A DNA stretch of 59,137 nucleotides from assembly GCA_022447625.1 (NCBI GenBank), contig JAKVAX010000019.1, positions 1 through 59,137 on the forward strand, written 5' to 3'. Source of the DNA: Flavobacteriales bacterium (GTDB taxonomy: Bacteria > Bacteroidota > Bacteroidia > Flavobacteriales_D > Sanyastnellaceae). Both the position numbers and the translations under genes were made by a program. A model generated the notes under the pieces. That model saw only the letters and a program-made list of their open reading frames with translations, did no database searches and was not told the DNA's origin. How positions within the stretch are numbered: the stretch's first letter is position 1; every line of letters starts with the position of its first letter. Shown piece by piece: positions 27,071-37,073 of the stretch.

Positions 27071-27798
27071 CAGAACTCCACCGACTCGATCAATGGCTCG
27101 TCGCACTGCAATTGGTTTCATCCAGGCAGCGCGCAGAAGTATTGATCAAAGAAGGTGGTGTACAAGTCAACGGACAAGTAGTCACGAAACCCGGTAAAAA
27201 GTTCGACGAGTCCGCTGAGATCTCAGTCATCAAAGAGCCCATGAAGTGGGTCTCTCGTGGTGCGCTTAAATTGATTTCGGCCCTCGATCAGTTTCAGGTG
27301 AATCCAGGGAATAAGGTATGCCTTGATGTGGGTTCATCTACAGGTGGTTTCACAGAAGTCTTGCTTGATCGAGGAGCGACGAAAGTGTTTGCGGTTGATA
27401 CCGGCACTGACCAACTAGCCCCGAGTTTACGTCGTCTTGACCAAGTCATTAGTCTTGAACGCCAAAATATTAGAACCATCGATGAAACGTTGATTTCAGT
27501 GCCCTGTGCCCTGGTTGTTATCGATGTTTCATTCATCAGTTTACGCCTTGTATTGCCTGCCATCAAGCGTTTTATGTCGCCTTCGGCGGAAGTGGTTGCA
27601 CTCGTGAAACCACAGTTTGAAGTAGGACAAGACTACCTAGGTAAAAACGGAATTGTACGAGATGTCACGGCACGTGAGAAAGCACGACGTGACATCATAC
27701 TCAAAGCAGAAGAATTAGGTTTTCAGTTGAAAGGACAGATCGATTCACCGATCACTGGAGGAGATGGAAACCATGAATATTTGATTCACCTATCATGA
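27067..27798 (+). CDS. tlyA: TlyA-family rRNA methyltransferase inside the suf operon
   Basis: TlyA enzymes 2'-O-methylate rRNA (16S and, in mycobacteria, also 23S). The 243 residues consist of an S4 RNA-binding domain (HRLDQWLVALQLVSSRQRAEVLI, residues about 3-65) and an FtsJ-like methyltransferase (CLDVGSSTGGFTEVLLDRGATKVFAVDTG, then ALVKPQFEVGQDYLGKNGIVRD). It overlaps sufD by 4 bp upstream and sufS by 4 bp downstream, so it is translationally locked into the suf operon, which is not its usual setting. The ATG at 27067 is chosen because of this overlap. Confidence 0.92.
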   Translation: MTELHRLDQWLVALQLVSSRQRAEVLIKEGGVQVNGQVVTKPGKKFDESAEISVIKEPMKWVSRGALKLISALDQFQVNPGNKVCLDVGSSTGGFTEVLLDRGATKVFAVDTGTDQLAPSLRRLDQVISLERQNIRTIDETLISVPCALVVIDVSFISLRLVLPAIKRFMSPSAEVVALVKPQFEVGQDYLGKNGIVRDVTAREKARRDIILKAEELGFQLKGQIDSPITGGDGNHEYLIHLS

Positions 27799-29030
27799 CA
27801 GGTACGGAAACTACATACAACGTTGACCGCGTCCGCGCACAATTCCCGATCCTCAATCAGGAAGTACATGGACGTCCACTCGTATACTTCGATAACGCTG
27901 CTAGCAGCCAAAAACCAACCGCGGTTATTGAGGCGCTTCGTGAATACTACAATCACTATCACTCAAATATTCACCGAGGGGTGCACCACTTGGCACAGTT
28001 GGCCACGAGCGCTTACGAAGAGACACGCACCAAGGTAAAGGCCCACCTCAACGCTTCTGCCCGTGAAGAAATCATCTTCACCTACGGAACGACTGATGGA
28101 ATCAACCTCATCGCCCAGAGCTGGGGGCGTAAGAATATTACCGCGGGAGATCTCATCTTGATTTCAGCTTTGGAGCATCACTCGAATATGGTTCCATGGC
28201 AAATAATCGCTGAAGAAAAAGGTGCTCAAATCAAGGTCATCCCATTGAACGATGCAGGAGAGTTGGATCAAGAGGCCTACGCCGAACTATTACAAGATGA
28301 GCCAAAACTCGTTGCCTTCAATCACGTTAGCAATGCCTTAGGAACGGTCAATCCGGCGAAAGCAATGACGGCTGCTGCAAAGCAAACCGGAGCTACGGTG
28401 GTGATTGATGGAGCGCAAGCCATTCCTCACCTCCAGGTAGACGTACAGGACCTTGATTGCGACTTCTACGCCTTTTCTGGCCACAAAGCCTACGGACCTA
28501 CGGGTGTTGGTATTCTCTATGGAAAACGAGAAGTACTTGAGGCCATGCCCCCTTGGCGCGGAGGAGGTGAAATGATTTCATCGGTGAGTTATGAGCGTTC
28601 AACCTACAATGATCTTCCGTACAAGTTCGAAGCAGGGACTCCTAACATTGCAGACGGAATTGCCCTCGGTGTAGCCCTTGATTGGATGAATGGGATCGGC
28701 ATTTCGGCAATAGCCCAGCACGAACACGAACTCACCACATACGCCACAGAGCAAATGCAAGCCATTGACGGCATGCGCTTTATAGGCACTGCGAAAGAGA
28801 AGGCCGGCGTGATCTCATTCTTGGTTGGAGACATTCACCCGTATGATCTTGGTACTTTACTTGACCAAATGGGTGTTGCAGTGCGAACTGGACACCACTG
28901 TACAGAGCCTCTCATGAACCGTTTGGGAATCCCGGGGACGATCCGTGTTTCATTCGGCGCCTACAACACTAAACACGAAATTGATCGTTACATAGTGGCG
29001 CTGGAACAAGGAGTTCGCATGCTCTCGTAG
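27795..29030 (+). CDS. sufS: Cysteine desulfurase SufS
   Basis: SufS is a PLP enzyme that takes sulfur from cysteine and passes it to SufE. The 411 residues have PLP Lys in FSGHKAYGPTG (about K231), the His of NIHRGVHHL, and the catalytic Cys in RTGHHCTEPLMNRLG (about C369) on the short type II loop. Its start overlaps tlyA by 4 bp. sufE lies beyond one unrelated gene and has its own promoter. Confidence 0.96.
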   Translation: MTGTETTYNVDRVRAQFPILNQEVHGRPLVYFDNAASSQKPTAVIEALREYYNHYHSNIHRGVHHLAQLATSAYEETRTKVKAHLNASAREEIIFTYGTTDGINLIAQSWGRKNITAGDLILISALEHHSNMVPWQIIAEEKGAQIKVIPLNDAGELDQEAYAELLQDEPKLVAFNHVSNALGTVNPAKAMTAAAKQTGATVVIDGAQAIPHLQVDVQDLDCDFYAFSGHKAYGPTGVGILYGKREVLEAMPPWRGGGEMISSVSYERSTYNDLPYKFEAGTPNIADGIALGVALDWMNGIGISAIAQHEHELTTYATEQMQAIDGMRFIGTAKEKAGVISFLVGDIHPYDLGTLLDQMGVAVRTGHHCTEPLMNRLGIPGTIRVSFGAYNTKHEIDRYIVALEQGVRMLS

Positions 29031-29049
29031 CCCCCTCAACCAATACAAC

Positions 29050-29829
29050 ATGAAGAAAACACTTGTCCTCAGCATCTGCCTGTTGCTGCTATCTACCCTT
29101 TCATTTGCGCAGATTATAGAAATCGGTGTCAGTTTTGGAGCACATCAAGATGTGTACTCCAACATGTCTATGAACTTCATACGTGACCTTTCATTATCGG
29201 ATGAAGCGTTTAAGGTTGATCTCACCTCTTTCGAAGAAGAAACCTATGCCTACGTTGACGGAACGATTCTTAGCGGATTCGTGCACATTGAACGCCCTTC
29301 AATCAACGAAAGAGTTTCCAAAGAATGGGTCATTGGAGCTCGTGCCATTCTTGACCGTGAAGCGATGGTCAGCTGGCACCGTCCAGTGGTAGAAGATGGT
29401 ATTCAGTATCAAGACAGCTATGTGTTTTGCATCATAGATAACGAGTTTGGCCTCTCGGGGGCACATTTGTGGCGTAAAGATGGTCGATTCTTCTCTGCCT
29501 ATACAGGACTTGGAGCCAACCTTGGTGTCACTTTCAACCCTGAGTTTCTGCGTATCAGTCAGCAGTTTCCAGACTTTTCAGTAGAACAAGAAATCGACCC
29601 TGCATCTAATGAAGACCGCGTTGATATCATCACCTACCAGGCTCGCCATTCTGGCTATGCGCGCGTGATGGTGCCAGTTGGCGTTCAAGCACACATTCTG
29701 AAGAAGGCTGTTTTCGGTGTAGAGTGGATGGGAGGCACCGGAGTGCATCAAGCATTTGGCGGCGACACCTACCATATTCGATTCAGCCACAACGTCACCC
29801 TTCGTCTGGGCTACAATTTCGTCCGCTAA
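29050..29829 (+). CDS. Secreted beta-rich protein, possibly an outer membrane barrel
   Basis: The 259-residue protein has a clear signal peptide (MKKTLVLSICLLLLSTLSFAQ). Alternating strands end in an aromatic residue near the C-terminus (YHIRFSHNVTLRLGYNFVR, finishing F-V-R). This fits a small outer membrane beta-barrel or a lipid-binding fold. No family is recognised. It sits between sufS (19 bp) and sufE and may only share the transcript. Confidence 0.8.
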   Translation: MKKTLVLSICLLLLSTLSFAQIIEIGVSFGAHQDVYSNMSMNFIRDLSLSDEAFKVDLTSFEEETYAYVDGTILSGFVHIERPSINERVSKEWVIGARAILDREAMVSWHRPVVEDGIQYQDSYVFCIIDNEFGLSGAHLWRKDGRFFSAYTGLGANLGVTFNPEFLRISQQFPDFSVEQEIDPASNEDRVDIITYQARHSGYARVMVPVGVQAHILKKAVFGVEWMGGTGVHQAFGGDTYHIRFSHNVTLRLGYNFVR

Positions 29830-29878
29830 GCCCTGAACATTCTACATTTTCGTGAGGTTCTTCTGCTATAGCAATATG

Positions 29879-29886
29879 TATCTTTG
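29879..29886 (+). promoter_or_regulatory. Bacteroidota -7 element of sufE
   Basis: TATCTTTG matches TAnnTTTG, 9 bp before the sufE ATG, so the leader would be only a few bases. Confidence 0.55.
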
Positions 29887-29895
29887 CGGTAGCTT

Positions 29896-30321
29896 ATGAG
29901 TATTGAAGAGAAACAGCAAGAGGTCATTGAGGAATTCGCCTTCTTCGATGATTGGATGCAGAAGTACGAGCACATCATTGAATTAGGAAAAGAACTTCCC
30001 CTCATTGATGCTGCAAGTAAAGATGAAGACCACCTGATTAAGGGGTGCCAGTCTCGTGTTTGGTTGAATGCCGAACGTAGCGATGACGGGAATGTCATCT
30101 TCACGGCAGATAGCGACGCCATCATCACTAAAGGGATGATCGCTTTAATGGTCAGAGTTCTTTCAGGCCAACGACCAGAAGACATTGCCAATGCTGACTT
30201 GCATTTCGTCAAGGAGATTGGCCTGCATGAGCATCTATCACCAACACGTAGCAATGGCTTGGTTTCCATGATCAAGCAAATGAAATTCTACGGCGTTGCT
30301 TTTCAGGGAACTAAGCAATAA
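29896..30321 (+). CDS. sufE: Sulfur acceptor protein SufE
   Basis: SufE accepts the persulfide sulfur from SufS and raises its activity. The 141 residues have catalytic C51 in GCQSRVWL and the typical N-terminal FFDDWMQKYEHIIELGKELP. The length is standard. It is separated from sufS by the secreted-protein gene, and a promoter element directly upstream suggests that it can be made independently. Confidence 0.95.
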   Translation: MSIEEKQQEVIEEFAFFDDWMQKYEHIIELGKELPLIDAASKDEDHLIKGCQSRVWLNAERSDDGNVIFTADSDAIITKGMIALMVRVLSGQRPEDIANADLHFVKEIGLHEHLSPTRSNGLVSMIKQMKFYGVAFQGTKQ

Positions 30322-30362
30322 ATAGCTAGATTCCACGTGTCGTTAATTAAGAAACAGACCAC

Positions 30363-31114
30363 ATGAGATCTACGCTTCTAACCCTGCTATTTTCGGCTCT
30401 TATACTTGTCAGTTGTGATAAAGACGAGGAGGTCATTACTTCCAATGGCGGTCAAAACAATACCCAAAGTACATCATCTAACAAGATCATGCCTTTTGGG
30501 GCCTCGCGTGTAGAGGGAGCGCGTCCAGATTATGAGAGCTACCGATATGAACTTTGGAAACAGCTGATTGATGGTGGATGGGAATTTGACTTCATAGGCA
30601 ATGAATTAGACGACGCTTCTTATCCCAATTATAACAATCTAAGTTTCGATGGTGACCATCAAGGAATAGGCGGCTGGACGTCGGGACAGCTCCTTGATGC
30701 CGTTTCAACCTGGATCACCAACACAGGGAGTCCTGACATTGTGCTCTTAGCTCCCCTGGAGGGAATGACGCTCTTCAAGGACTCCCATATGATGATGTTA
30801 TTAGCAACATCAATGCGATCATCGACATCCTTCAGGCCGACAATCCGAATGTCACCATCATTATTGAGCAAATGGCCCCTGGAAACTCTCAAATTATGAC
30901 AGGAGATCTCGAGGCATACTTCAACCAGATACAATCGGATGTACTCACCATCGCTACGAATCAATCAGACGAAAACTCTATGGTCATTGCCGTCGATATG
31001 TACTCTGGATTCACAGATGATTATTTGGCAGATGACGTCCACTACAACGTTGCGGGTGCACAGTTCATCGCCGACAGGTACTACACCGTGTTGACAGGGG
31101 TTTTAGCCGACTAA
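30363..31114 (+). pseudogene. SGNH/GDSL hydrolase lipoprotein interrupted by a -1 frameshift
   Basis: The frame from 30363 begins with a lipoprotein signal (LILVSCDKDEE), then FGASRVEGARPDYESYRYELW (block I) and GIGGWTSGQLLDAV. It runs out of family character at PDIVLLAPLEG (about residue 135). The following frame continues GNDALQGLPYDDVISNINAIID to the DVHYNVAGAQFIADRYY block V. Adding one G in the CTGGAGGGAATGAC run (30757-30770) restores the block III Gly-Gly-Asn-Asp motif exactly, so one base is missing near 30758. The repaired protein would be about 250 residues. This is either a true pseudogene or a sequencing or assembly error. Confidence 0.85.
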
Positions 31115-31226
31115 ATGAACAATTTAATTCCCAATGCGTTTCCTATTCTCTAAGTCAACCAAAGAAAACGAAGTACCTTCGTCAACGCATAATTCGCAGA
31201 CAAAAGAAGCTCACGCTACTATCGTT

Positions 31227-31538
31227 ATGGACAAAAGAAAGATTGAGGACGAAATTGTTGTCGCATTGAAGACCATCTTTGACCCGGAGATCCCTGTTGA
31301 TATCTACGAACTTGGGCTGATCTACGAAGTAAAGGTGAACGATGAGGGGAACGCATTCATCCAAATGACATTGACTTCTCCGAGCTGTCCGGTTGCTGAA
31401 TCGCTTCCACTTGAGGTAGAGCAGAAGGCAGCGAAAGTCGAGGGTGTTTCTTCAGCCAAGGTTGACATCACATTTGATCCTCCTTGGACTCAGGATATGA
31501 TGAGTGAAGAGGCCAAACTCGAACTTGGGTTCCTTTAA
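31227..31538 (+). CDS. sufT: SufT/MIP18-type Fe-S maturation protein (DUF59)
   Basis: The 103-residue form starts MDKRKIEDEIVVALKTIFDPEIPVDIYELGLIYEV, the core DUF59 start. The cysteine motif TSPSCPVAESLP and the closing DPPWTQDMMSEEAKLELGF are complete. SufT-like proteins help Fe-S maturation. The open frame begins at 31134 (134 residues), but the extra part is polar and unlike the family, and a near-consensus promoter (TACCTTCG, about 31172) lies within it. A start at 31134 cannot be excluded. Confidence 0.85.
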   Translation: MDKRKIEDEIVVALKTIFDPEIPVDIYELGLIYEVKVNDEGNAFIQMTLTSPSCPVAESLPLEVEQKAAKVEGVSSAKVDITFDPPWTQDMMSEEAKLELGFL

Positions 31539-31547
31539 TCAATCCTC

Positions 31548-32720
31548 ATGGCAGACGAAAAACGCAAGAAACACATCGCTATCCTTGGCTCTACTGGTTC
31601 TATTGGAACACAAGCCTTGGAGGTGATGGAAGAACAAGCTGACCATTTTCAGGTCGAAGTATTGACCGCAGGAAACAATGCTGATCTCTTGATCGAGCAA
31701 AGCTTGAAGTTTCGTCCGAACGCTGTTGTCATTGCTAACGAAGATCATTTCGACAAAGTACGAGATGCCCTCTGGGATGCTGACATCAAGGTCTACGCAG
31801 GTCAAGATGCGCTGACTCAGGTGGTTGAAATGGAAGAAATCGATATCGTGCTTACGGCTCTTGTGGGTTTCGCTGGCTTGAAGCCGACCATTTCTGCCAT
31901 TGTAGCAGGTAAGCACATTGCATTAGCAAACAAGGAAACGCTTGTTGTTGCTGGTGATATCATTACAACGCTAGCGCGGAATAAAGGGGTAAATATCTAC
32001 CCTGTTGACTCTGAACACTCAGCTATTTTCCAATGTCTTGTGGGCGAATGGAACAATCCGATTGAAAAGATCTACTTGACCGCTAGTGGTGGTCCTTTCC
32101 GCGGGCACACACGCGCGGATCTTGCGGAAGTAACCAAAGCACAAGCGCTAAAGCACCCGAATTGGGACATGGGTGCGAAGATCACCATCGATTCTGCCAG
32201 CCTGATGAATAAAGGTTTGGAAGTGATTGAGGCCAAGTGGTTATTTGGTTTGAAGAACGAGCAGATTGATGTGATTGTACATCCACAATCGATTATTCAC
32301 AGTATTGCACAATTTGAAGACGGAAGCATGAAAGCTCAGATGGGCTTACCTGATATGAAGCTTCCCATTCAATATGCACTCGGGTTCCCGGAGCGACTGA
32401 AGAATGACTTCCCTCGATTTAACTTTTTAGACTACCCTCAGCTGACGTTTGAAGCTCCGGACAAAGAGACCTTCAGAAATCTTCAATTGGCCTTTGATGC
32501 CCTCGAAAAGGGCGGAAATATGCCTTGTGCATTGAATGCAGCGAATGAAGTAGCCGTTGAGTTGTTCCTGAAAGACCAAATTGGCTTCCTAGAGATGAGT
32601 GACGTCATTGCCAACGCCATGGATGCTTGCTACTTTGAAGCAAAGCCTTCACTTGAGAATCTCCTAGAAACAGATCGAGCGGCCCGTGAATACGTCCGCT
32701 CGTCTAAGATCTCTTCTTAA
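31548..32720 (+). CDS. dxr: 1-deoxy-D-xylulose 5-phosphate reductoisomerase
   Basis: DXR makes MEP from DXP, the committed step of the MEP isoprenoid pathway. The 390 residues show the NADPH loop ILGSTGSIGTQAL, ALANKETLVVAG, the metal site VDSEHSAIFQCL (D153 region), ASGGPFRG, GAKITIDSASLMNKGLE and HPQSIIHS. It lies 9 bp after sufT and shares its transcript. The link makes sense because IspG and IspH, later in the pathway, need Fe-S clusters. A copy of the 13-bp motif is present in an unusual frame. Confidence 0.97.
   Translation: MADEKRKKHIAILGSTGSIGTQALEVMEEQADHFQVEVLTAGNNADLLIEQSLKFRPNAVVIANEDHFDKVRDALWDADIKVYAGQDALTQVVEMEEIDIVLTALVGFAGLKPTISAIVAGKHIALANKETLVVAGDIITTLARNKGVNIYPVDSEHSAIFQCLVGEWNNPIEKIYLTASGGPFRGHTRADLAEVTKAQALKHPNWDMGAKITIDSASLMNKGLEVIEAKWLFGLKNEQIDVIVHPQSIIHSIAQFEDGSMKAQMGLPDMKLPIQYALGFPERLKNDFPRFNFLDYPQLTFEAPDKETFRNLQLAFDALEKGGNMPCALNAANEVAVELFLKDQIGFLEMSDVIANAMDACYFEAKPSLENLLETDRAAREYVRSSKISS
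31969..31981 (-). repeat. 13-bp motif, N=G, different frame
   Basis: The sense strand of dxr reads CGCTAGCGCGGAA but is read as T-L-A-R-N, so this copy is not imposed by an A-S-A-E peptide. Confidence 0.8.
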
Positions 32721-32727
32721 TTCGAGA

Positions 32728-33291
32728 TTATACTGTCATGATATCTGCTTCTTTCGCGTCACAGATGTCATCTATTTTCTTTGTGAATGAGTTCGTGATG
32801 TCTTGAACTTGTCCTTCGGCTGTCTTTGCCATGTCTTCGCTCAAACCGTCTTTTTCAGCACTCTTAATAAAATCGTTCGCATCTTTACGTGCATTACGAA
32901 TCGAAACCTTCGCATTCTCACCTTCGGCACGCACGCGTTTTGAAAGCTCTCTACGGCGTTCCTCTGTAAGGGCAGGCACGTTGATAATGATCAACTCACC
33001 GTTGTTCTGAGGGTTCAGACCAAGGTTTGAGTTAATGATAGCCGTTGTAATGGCGTCCAACATTGACTTCTCCCAAGGCTGCACAGTAATCGTACGAGCA
33101 TCCGGAGTGCTCACATTAGCTACTTGCTTTAGCGGCGTGATTGTACCGTAGTAGTCAAGCTTCACCGAATCAAGCATACTTGGGTGTGCCTTCCCCGCTC
33201 GGATCTTTCCTAGTTCAACCTCAAGGTGGTTGATGGAACCTTGCATTTGTTCTTTGGCCTCATCAAGGGCCATAGTTACCTCTTCACTCAT
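32728..33291 (-). CDS. frr: Ribosome recycling factor
   Basis: RRF splits the post-termination ribosome with EF-G. The 187-residue length is standard. Seen are the start AKEQMQGSINHLEVELGKIRAGKAHPSMLD, DARTITVQPWEKSMLDAI and LTEERRRELSKRVRAEGENAKVSIRNAR. It is transcribed after pyrH (37 bp gap). Its stop is 7 bp from the stop of convergent dxr. Confidence 0.97.
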   Translation of the reverse strand: MSEEVTMALDEAKEQMQGSINHLEVELGKIRAGKAHPSMLDSVKLDYYGTITPLKQVANVSTPDARTITVQPWEKSMLDAITTAIINSNLGLNPQNNGELIIINVPALTEERRRELSKRVRAEGENAKVSIRNARKDANDFIKSAEKDGLSEDMAKTAEGQVQDITNSFTKKIDDICDAKEADIMTV

Positions 33292-33328
33292 AGTGACGCC
33301 TAATTTACATTTTTAATGGGTCTAGCCC

Positions 33329-34039
<711 letters not shown>

Positions 34040-34111
34040 TTATTCCCTCGGCGCAAATATCTACAATCTGAGCGAGTATTTTACCCCTTGAAAACGGCTT
34101 ACTTGGAAAGC

Positions 34112-34139
34112 AAAAAAGGGAGCCTTATGCTCCCTTTTT
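34112..34139 (-). terminator. Symmetric terminator between tsf and pyrH
   Basis: AAAAAGGGAGC and GCTCCCTTTTT form an 11-bp stem around a 5-nt loop with a T-run on either strand. On the minus strand it ends the rplM-rpsI-rpsB-tsf transcript. Confidence 0.8.
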
Positions 34140-34159
34140 AACATTGAATTGATCAATGC

Positions 34160-34987
34160 TTAGCTCAATGCGATACGGCGGAATTCAGTGACAGTAAGTC
34201 CGTCTTTCTGCTCGCCAAGGTATTGCTTGATCGATTTCTTATTGTCTTTGATGAACGCTTGTTCAAGAAGCGCTGCTTCTTTGAACCACTTGTTTACGCG
34301 GCCTTGAGCGATCTTGTCAGCCATTTCAGCTGGCTTGCCTTCTTGGATAGCAAGGTCACGAGCGATCTCCGTTTCCTTAGCGATAAGGTCTTGAGGAATC
34401 TCGTTAGGAGAAACAGCTACAGGAGCCATTGCTGCCACTTGCATTGCAACGTCTTTCGCAGCGTCTGCACCAGCTTCATCATTGAATCCAACGATAGCAG
34501 CTAGTTTGTTTCCTGGGTGATTGTAAGCGAACGCTGATTCAGCTGCTACCGATTCGTAAGCTGATAGTTCAATCTTCTCACCAATTTTACCGATCTCTTC
34601 TGTGATCTTGTCAGCGATATTCAAACCTGAATCTGCGTAAGACAATCCTTTCAACTCGTCAAGGCTAGCTGGGTTGTTAGCGATGGCAGCATCTAAGATA
34701 GTGTTAGCTACTCCAGCGAAATCATCGTTCTTCGCTACAAAGTCAGTTTCACAGTTAAGAACGATCATAGCAGCGCGTTTCCCGTCATTGGTAGTTTTGG
34801 CGATAACCAAACCTTCCGCAGCGTCACGGTCGCTGCGCTTCGCAGCTACTTTCTGTCCTTTCTTACGAAGGATCTCGACCGCTTCTTTCTGGTCGCCATT
34901 AGCTTCCTGAAGAGCTTTCTTGCAGTCCATCATCCCTGCTCCTGTAATCTTACGAAGCGCGTTAACTTCTGATGCAGTGATTTTCAT
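34160..34987 (-). CDS. tsf: Translation elongation factor Ts
   Basis: EF-Ts recycles EF-Tu by removing GDP. The 275 residues include the N-terminal UBA-like domain (VNALRKITGAGMMDCKKALQEANGDQKEAVEILRKKG), the core TDFVAKND, and a C-terminal RVNKWFKEAALLEQAFIKDNKKSIKQYL. Length and order are normal for the phylum. It follows rpsB by 85 bp and ends 20 bp before the terminator. Confidence 0.97.
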   Translation of the reverse strand: MKITASEVNALRKITGAGMMDCKKALQEANGDQKEAVEILRKKGQKVAAKRSDRDAAEGLVIAKTTNDGKRAAMIVLNCETDFVAKNDDFAGVANTILDAAIANNPASLDELKGLSYADSGLNIADKITEEIGKIGEKIELSAYESVAAESAFAYNHPGNKLAAIVGFNDEAGADAAKDVAMQVAAMAPVAVSPNEIPQDLIAKETEIARDLAIQEGKPAEMADKIAQGRVNKWFKEAALLEQAFIKDNKKSIKQYLGEQKDGLTVTEFRRIALS

Positions 34988-35072
34988 CTTATTTGGATTT
35001 AAATAATTGGCCCCTGTTAAATGACAGAGGCCAAAGAAATAGATTCACTAGTTATACGAGGTAAAGAGAATA

Positions 35073-35831
35073 TTAACTTTTCTCCTCTGTCGTTTCTTCG
35101 GCTGTTGCCTTCTTCTTTTCAGCAGAACGCTTTTCTTTCTCGTTCTTACGCTCAGAAAGTCCTTCCGCGATAGCGTGTGTAACGGTATCAAGAACTTTAG
35201 CGATTGAGCGAGAAGCGTCATCGTTCGAAGGAATTGGGAAGTCGACTGAACGTGGATCAGAGTTTGTATCCACCATAGCGAAGATTGGAATACCAAGCTT
35301 CTTAGCTTCAGCAACAGCAATGTGTTCCTTGCGCACGTCAACAACGAAAATCGCAGCTGGTAGGCGAGTTAGATCCGCGATAGAACCAAGGTTCTTTTCA
35401 AGTTTCGCACGCTGGCGAGATACTTGAAGGCGCTCACGCTTTGAAAGCGTAGCCATTGTTCCGTCAGTTCCCATCTTATCGATCTGAGACATCTTACGGA
35501 TCGCTTTACGGATCGTCGCGAAGTTTGTCATCATACCTCCAGACCAACGCTCTGTTACGTAAGGCATGTTTACTGCCTTCACTTTCTCAGCTACGATATC
35601 CTTGGCTTGCTTCTTAGTAGCAACGAAAAGGATTTTCTTTCCTGACTTAGCGATCTGCTTCATAGCTTGAGACGCTTCGTCAAGTTTAACGATGGTTTTG
35701 TTGAGGTCGATGATGTGGATACCCTTCTGCTCAGAGATGATGTACGGAGCCATGTTTGGGTTCCACTTGCGCTTCATGTGTCCGAAGTGTACTCCGGCTT
35801 CTAGAAGCTCTTCAAAAGATACTTTTGACAT
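35073..35831 (-). CDS. rpsB: Ribosomal protein uS2
   Basis: The 252-residue protein has the family start [27 protein letters not shown], followed by [21 protein letters not shown] and [26 protein letters not shown], and an acidic/basic tail. The open frame extends ten residues upstream, but the ATG at 35831 fits the family. It lies between rpsI (90 bp) and tsf. A copy of the 13-bp motif falls in its 3' part. Confidence 0.96.
   Translation of the reverse strand: MSKVSFEELLEAGVHFGHMKRKWNPNMAPYIISEQKGIHIIDLNKTIVKLDEASQAMKQIAKSGKKILFVATKKQAKDIVAEKVKAVNMPYVTERWSGGMMTNFATIRKAIRKMSQIDKMGTDGTMATLSKRERLQVSRQRAKLEKNLGSIADLTRLPAAIFVVDVRKEHIAVAEAKKLGIPIFAMVDTNSDPRSVDFPIPSNDDASRSIAKVLDTVTHAIAEGLSERKNEKEKRSAEKKKATAEETTEEKS
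35163..35175 (+). repeat. 13-bp motif, sense N=T
   Basis: TTCCGCGATAGCG. The rpsB sense strand reads CGCTATCGCGGAA and encodes A-I-A-E. Confidence 0.8.
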
Positions 35832-35921
35832 GTTTACTTTCCTTGTAAAAGCAACGACCAAGTAGCCATATGGATCCTGATCGTTTGGATGCTAAACGTT
35901 ATTAAATAAGCTCTCTGCGGA

Positions 35922-36308
35922 TTAACGCTTAGAGAACTGGAATTTCTTACGTGCTTTCTTCTGACCGAATTTCTTACGCTCAACCATACGTGGGTCACGT
36001 GTAGTCAAACCATCTGCTTTCAATGCTGGCTTGCGCTCAGCATCTCCTTCGATCAAGGCCTTAGAAATAGCAAGACGGATCGCTTCTGCTTGTCCTGTCA
36101 TACCACCACCATAAACGTTCACCTTCACGTCGAACTGACCAGTTGTCTCAGTCAATGCAAACGGTTGGTTGATCTTGTAACGCATTACGGGATCTGGGAA
36201 ATAGTTTTCGATCTCACGATTGTTGATCGTCACTACTCCAGAACCTTCGCTCAAGTATACTCGAGCTACTGCTTTCTTACGACGACCTGATGTATTGATA
36301 GTATCCAT
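35922..36308 (-). CDS. rpsI: Ribosomal protein uS9
   Basis: The 128-residue small-subunit protein has [17 protein letters not shown] at the start, [21 protein letters not shown] in the middle, and the usual C-terminal basic tail ending [12 protein letters not shown] that reaches the P site. It follows rplM by 14 bp. Confidence 0.97.
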   Translation of the reverse strand: MDTINTSGRRKKAVARVYLSEGSGVVTINNREIENYFPDPVMRYKINQPFALTETTGQFDVKVNVYGGGMTGQAEAIRLAISKALIEGDAERKPALKADGLTTRDPRMVERKKFGQKKARKKFQFSKR

Positions 36309-36322
36309 AGTTCAGATGACTA

Positions 36323-36772
36323 TTACTTGTTCAATTCGTATTTCTCTGGTTGCTGCGCTTCGTGCTTGTGCTCAGGACCAACTACAACGTGCAGGTTGCG
36401 GTAGATCTGACGTCCAAGACGATTCTTTGGAAGCATTCCTTTTACTGACTTTTCAACTAGGTCAGCTGGCTTACGCTTCAACACTTCCTTCGCAGTGCGA
36501 ACTCGCTGTCCGCCTGGGTAACCTGTGTGGCGGATGTACTCTTTCTGGTCCCACTTGTTTCCAGATAGCACTACCTTTTCTGCGTTGATTACGATAACGT
36601 GATCTCCACAATCAAGGTTAGGCGTATAACCTGGCTTATGCTTTCCACGAAGAAGGCCTGCAACTACTGTAGATAGACGTCCAAGCGTCTGACCTTCAGC
36701 GTCGATCAATACCCACTTCTTGTCGATAGTTGACTTTGTCAGCGATGCTGTTTTATAACTTAAAGTATCCAC
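36323..36772 (-). CDS. rplM: Ribosomal protein uL13
   Basis: The protein is 149 residues if it starts at GTG 36772, giving (M)[32 protein letters not shown]. This matches the usual Bacteroidota N-terminus. The open frame goes to 36829, but that part overlaps the promoter and lacks family character. Later motifs are [25 protein letters not shown] and [20 protein letters not shown]. First gene of the rplM-rpsI-rpsB-tsf unit. Confidence 0.95.
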   Translation of the reverse strand: MDTLSYKTASLTKSTIDKKWVLIDAEGQTLGRLSTVVAGLLRGKHKPGYTPNLDCGDHVIVINAEKVVLSGNKWDQKEYIRHTGYPGGQRVRTAKEVLKRKPADLVEKSVKGMLPKNRLGRQIYRNLHVVVGPEHKHEAQQPEKYELNK

Positions 36773-36815
36773 TTCACTAAAAATTAACGGGTTACTCCTC
36801 CCCAAAAACGGGCTG

Positions 36816-36845
36816 CGAAGATAGTGCATTATTCTCTATCCACAA
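36816..36845 (-). promoter_or_regulatory. Promoter of the rplM operon
   Basis: On the minus strand TTG (36845-36843) is followed by 19 bp and TATCTTCG (36823-36816), a one-mismatch TAnnTTTG. It lies about 44 bp before the GTG start. Confidence 0.6.
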
Positions 36846-37073
36846 AGCATCTTTCGAATAATTCACAGAGAACCTGGGATTATTCACAAGAAACAGTTCT
36901 GAAACCCGGCTTCCGGCTTCCGGCTTCCATTTATTTAGGTGCTGACCGGAGCAATGAATCTGTGTCTACACTTTAATGCTTTGGTGCGGATTACATGATA
37001 CCATTCGGACGCCGGATTTCTAACGTCAGGCAAAAATACAAAACTTAACCACCCCCTCTCCGTGCGTTTGTTC
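36846..37073. other. Intergenic spacer between rplM promoter and a small ORF
   Basis: Apart from the CGGCTTC triplet and some CCGG-rich words near 37000, nothing recognisable is seen. There is no coding frame of more than about 40 codons with protein-like character. Confidence 0.6.
36907..36928. repeat. Perfect heptad triplet
   Basis: Three identical CGGCTTC units in the spacer upstream of rplM. It is the least degenerate array in the window. Further along (36994-37020) CGGACG- and CGGATT-type words recur, but weakly. Confidence 0.7.
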
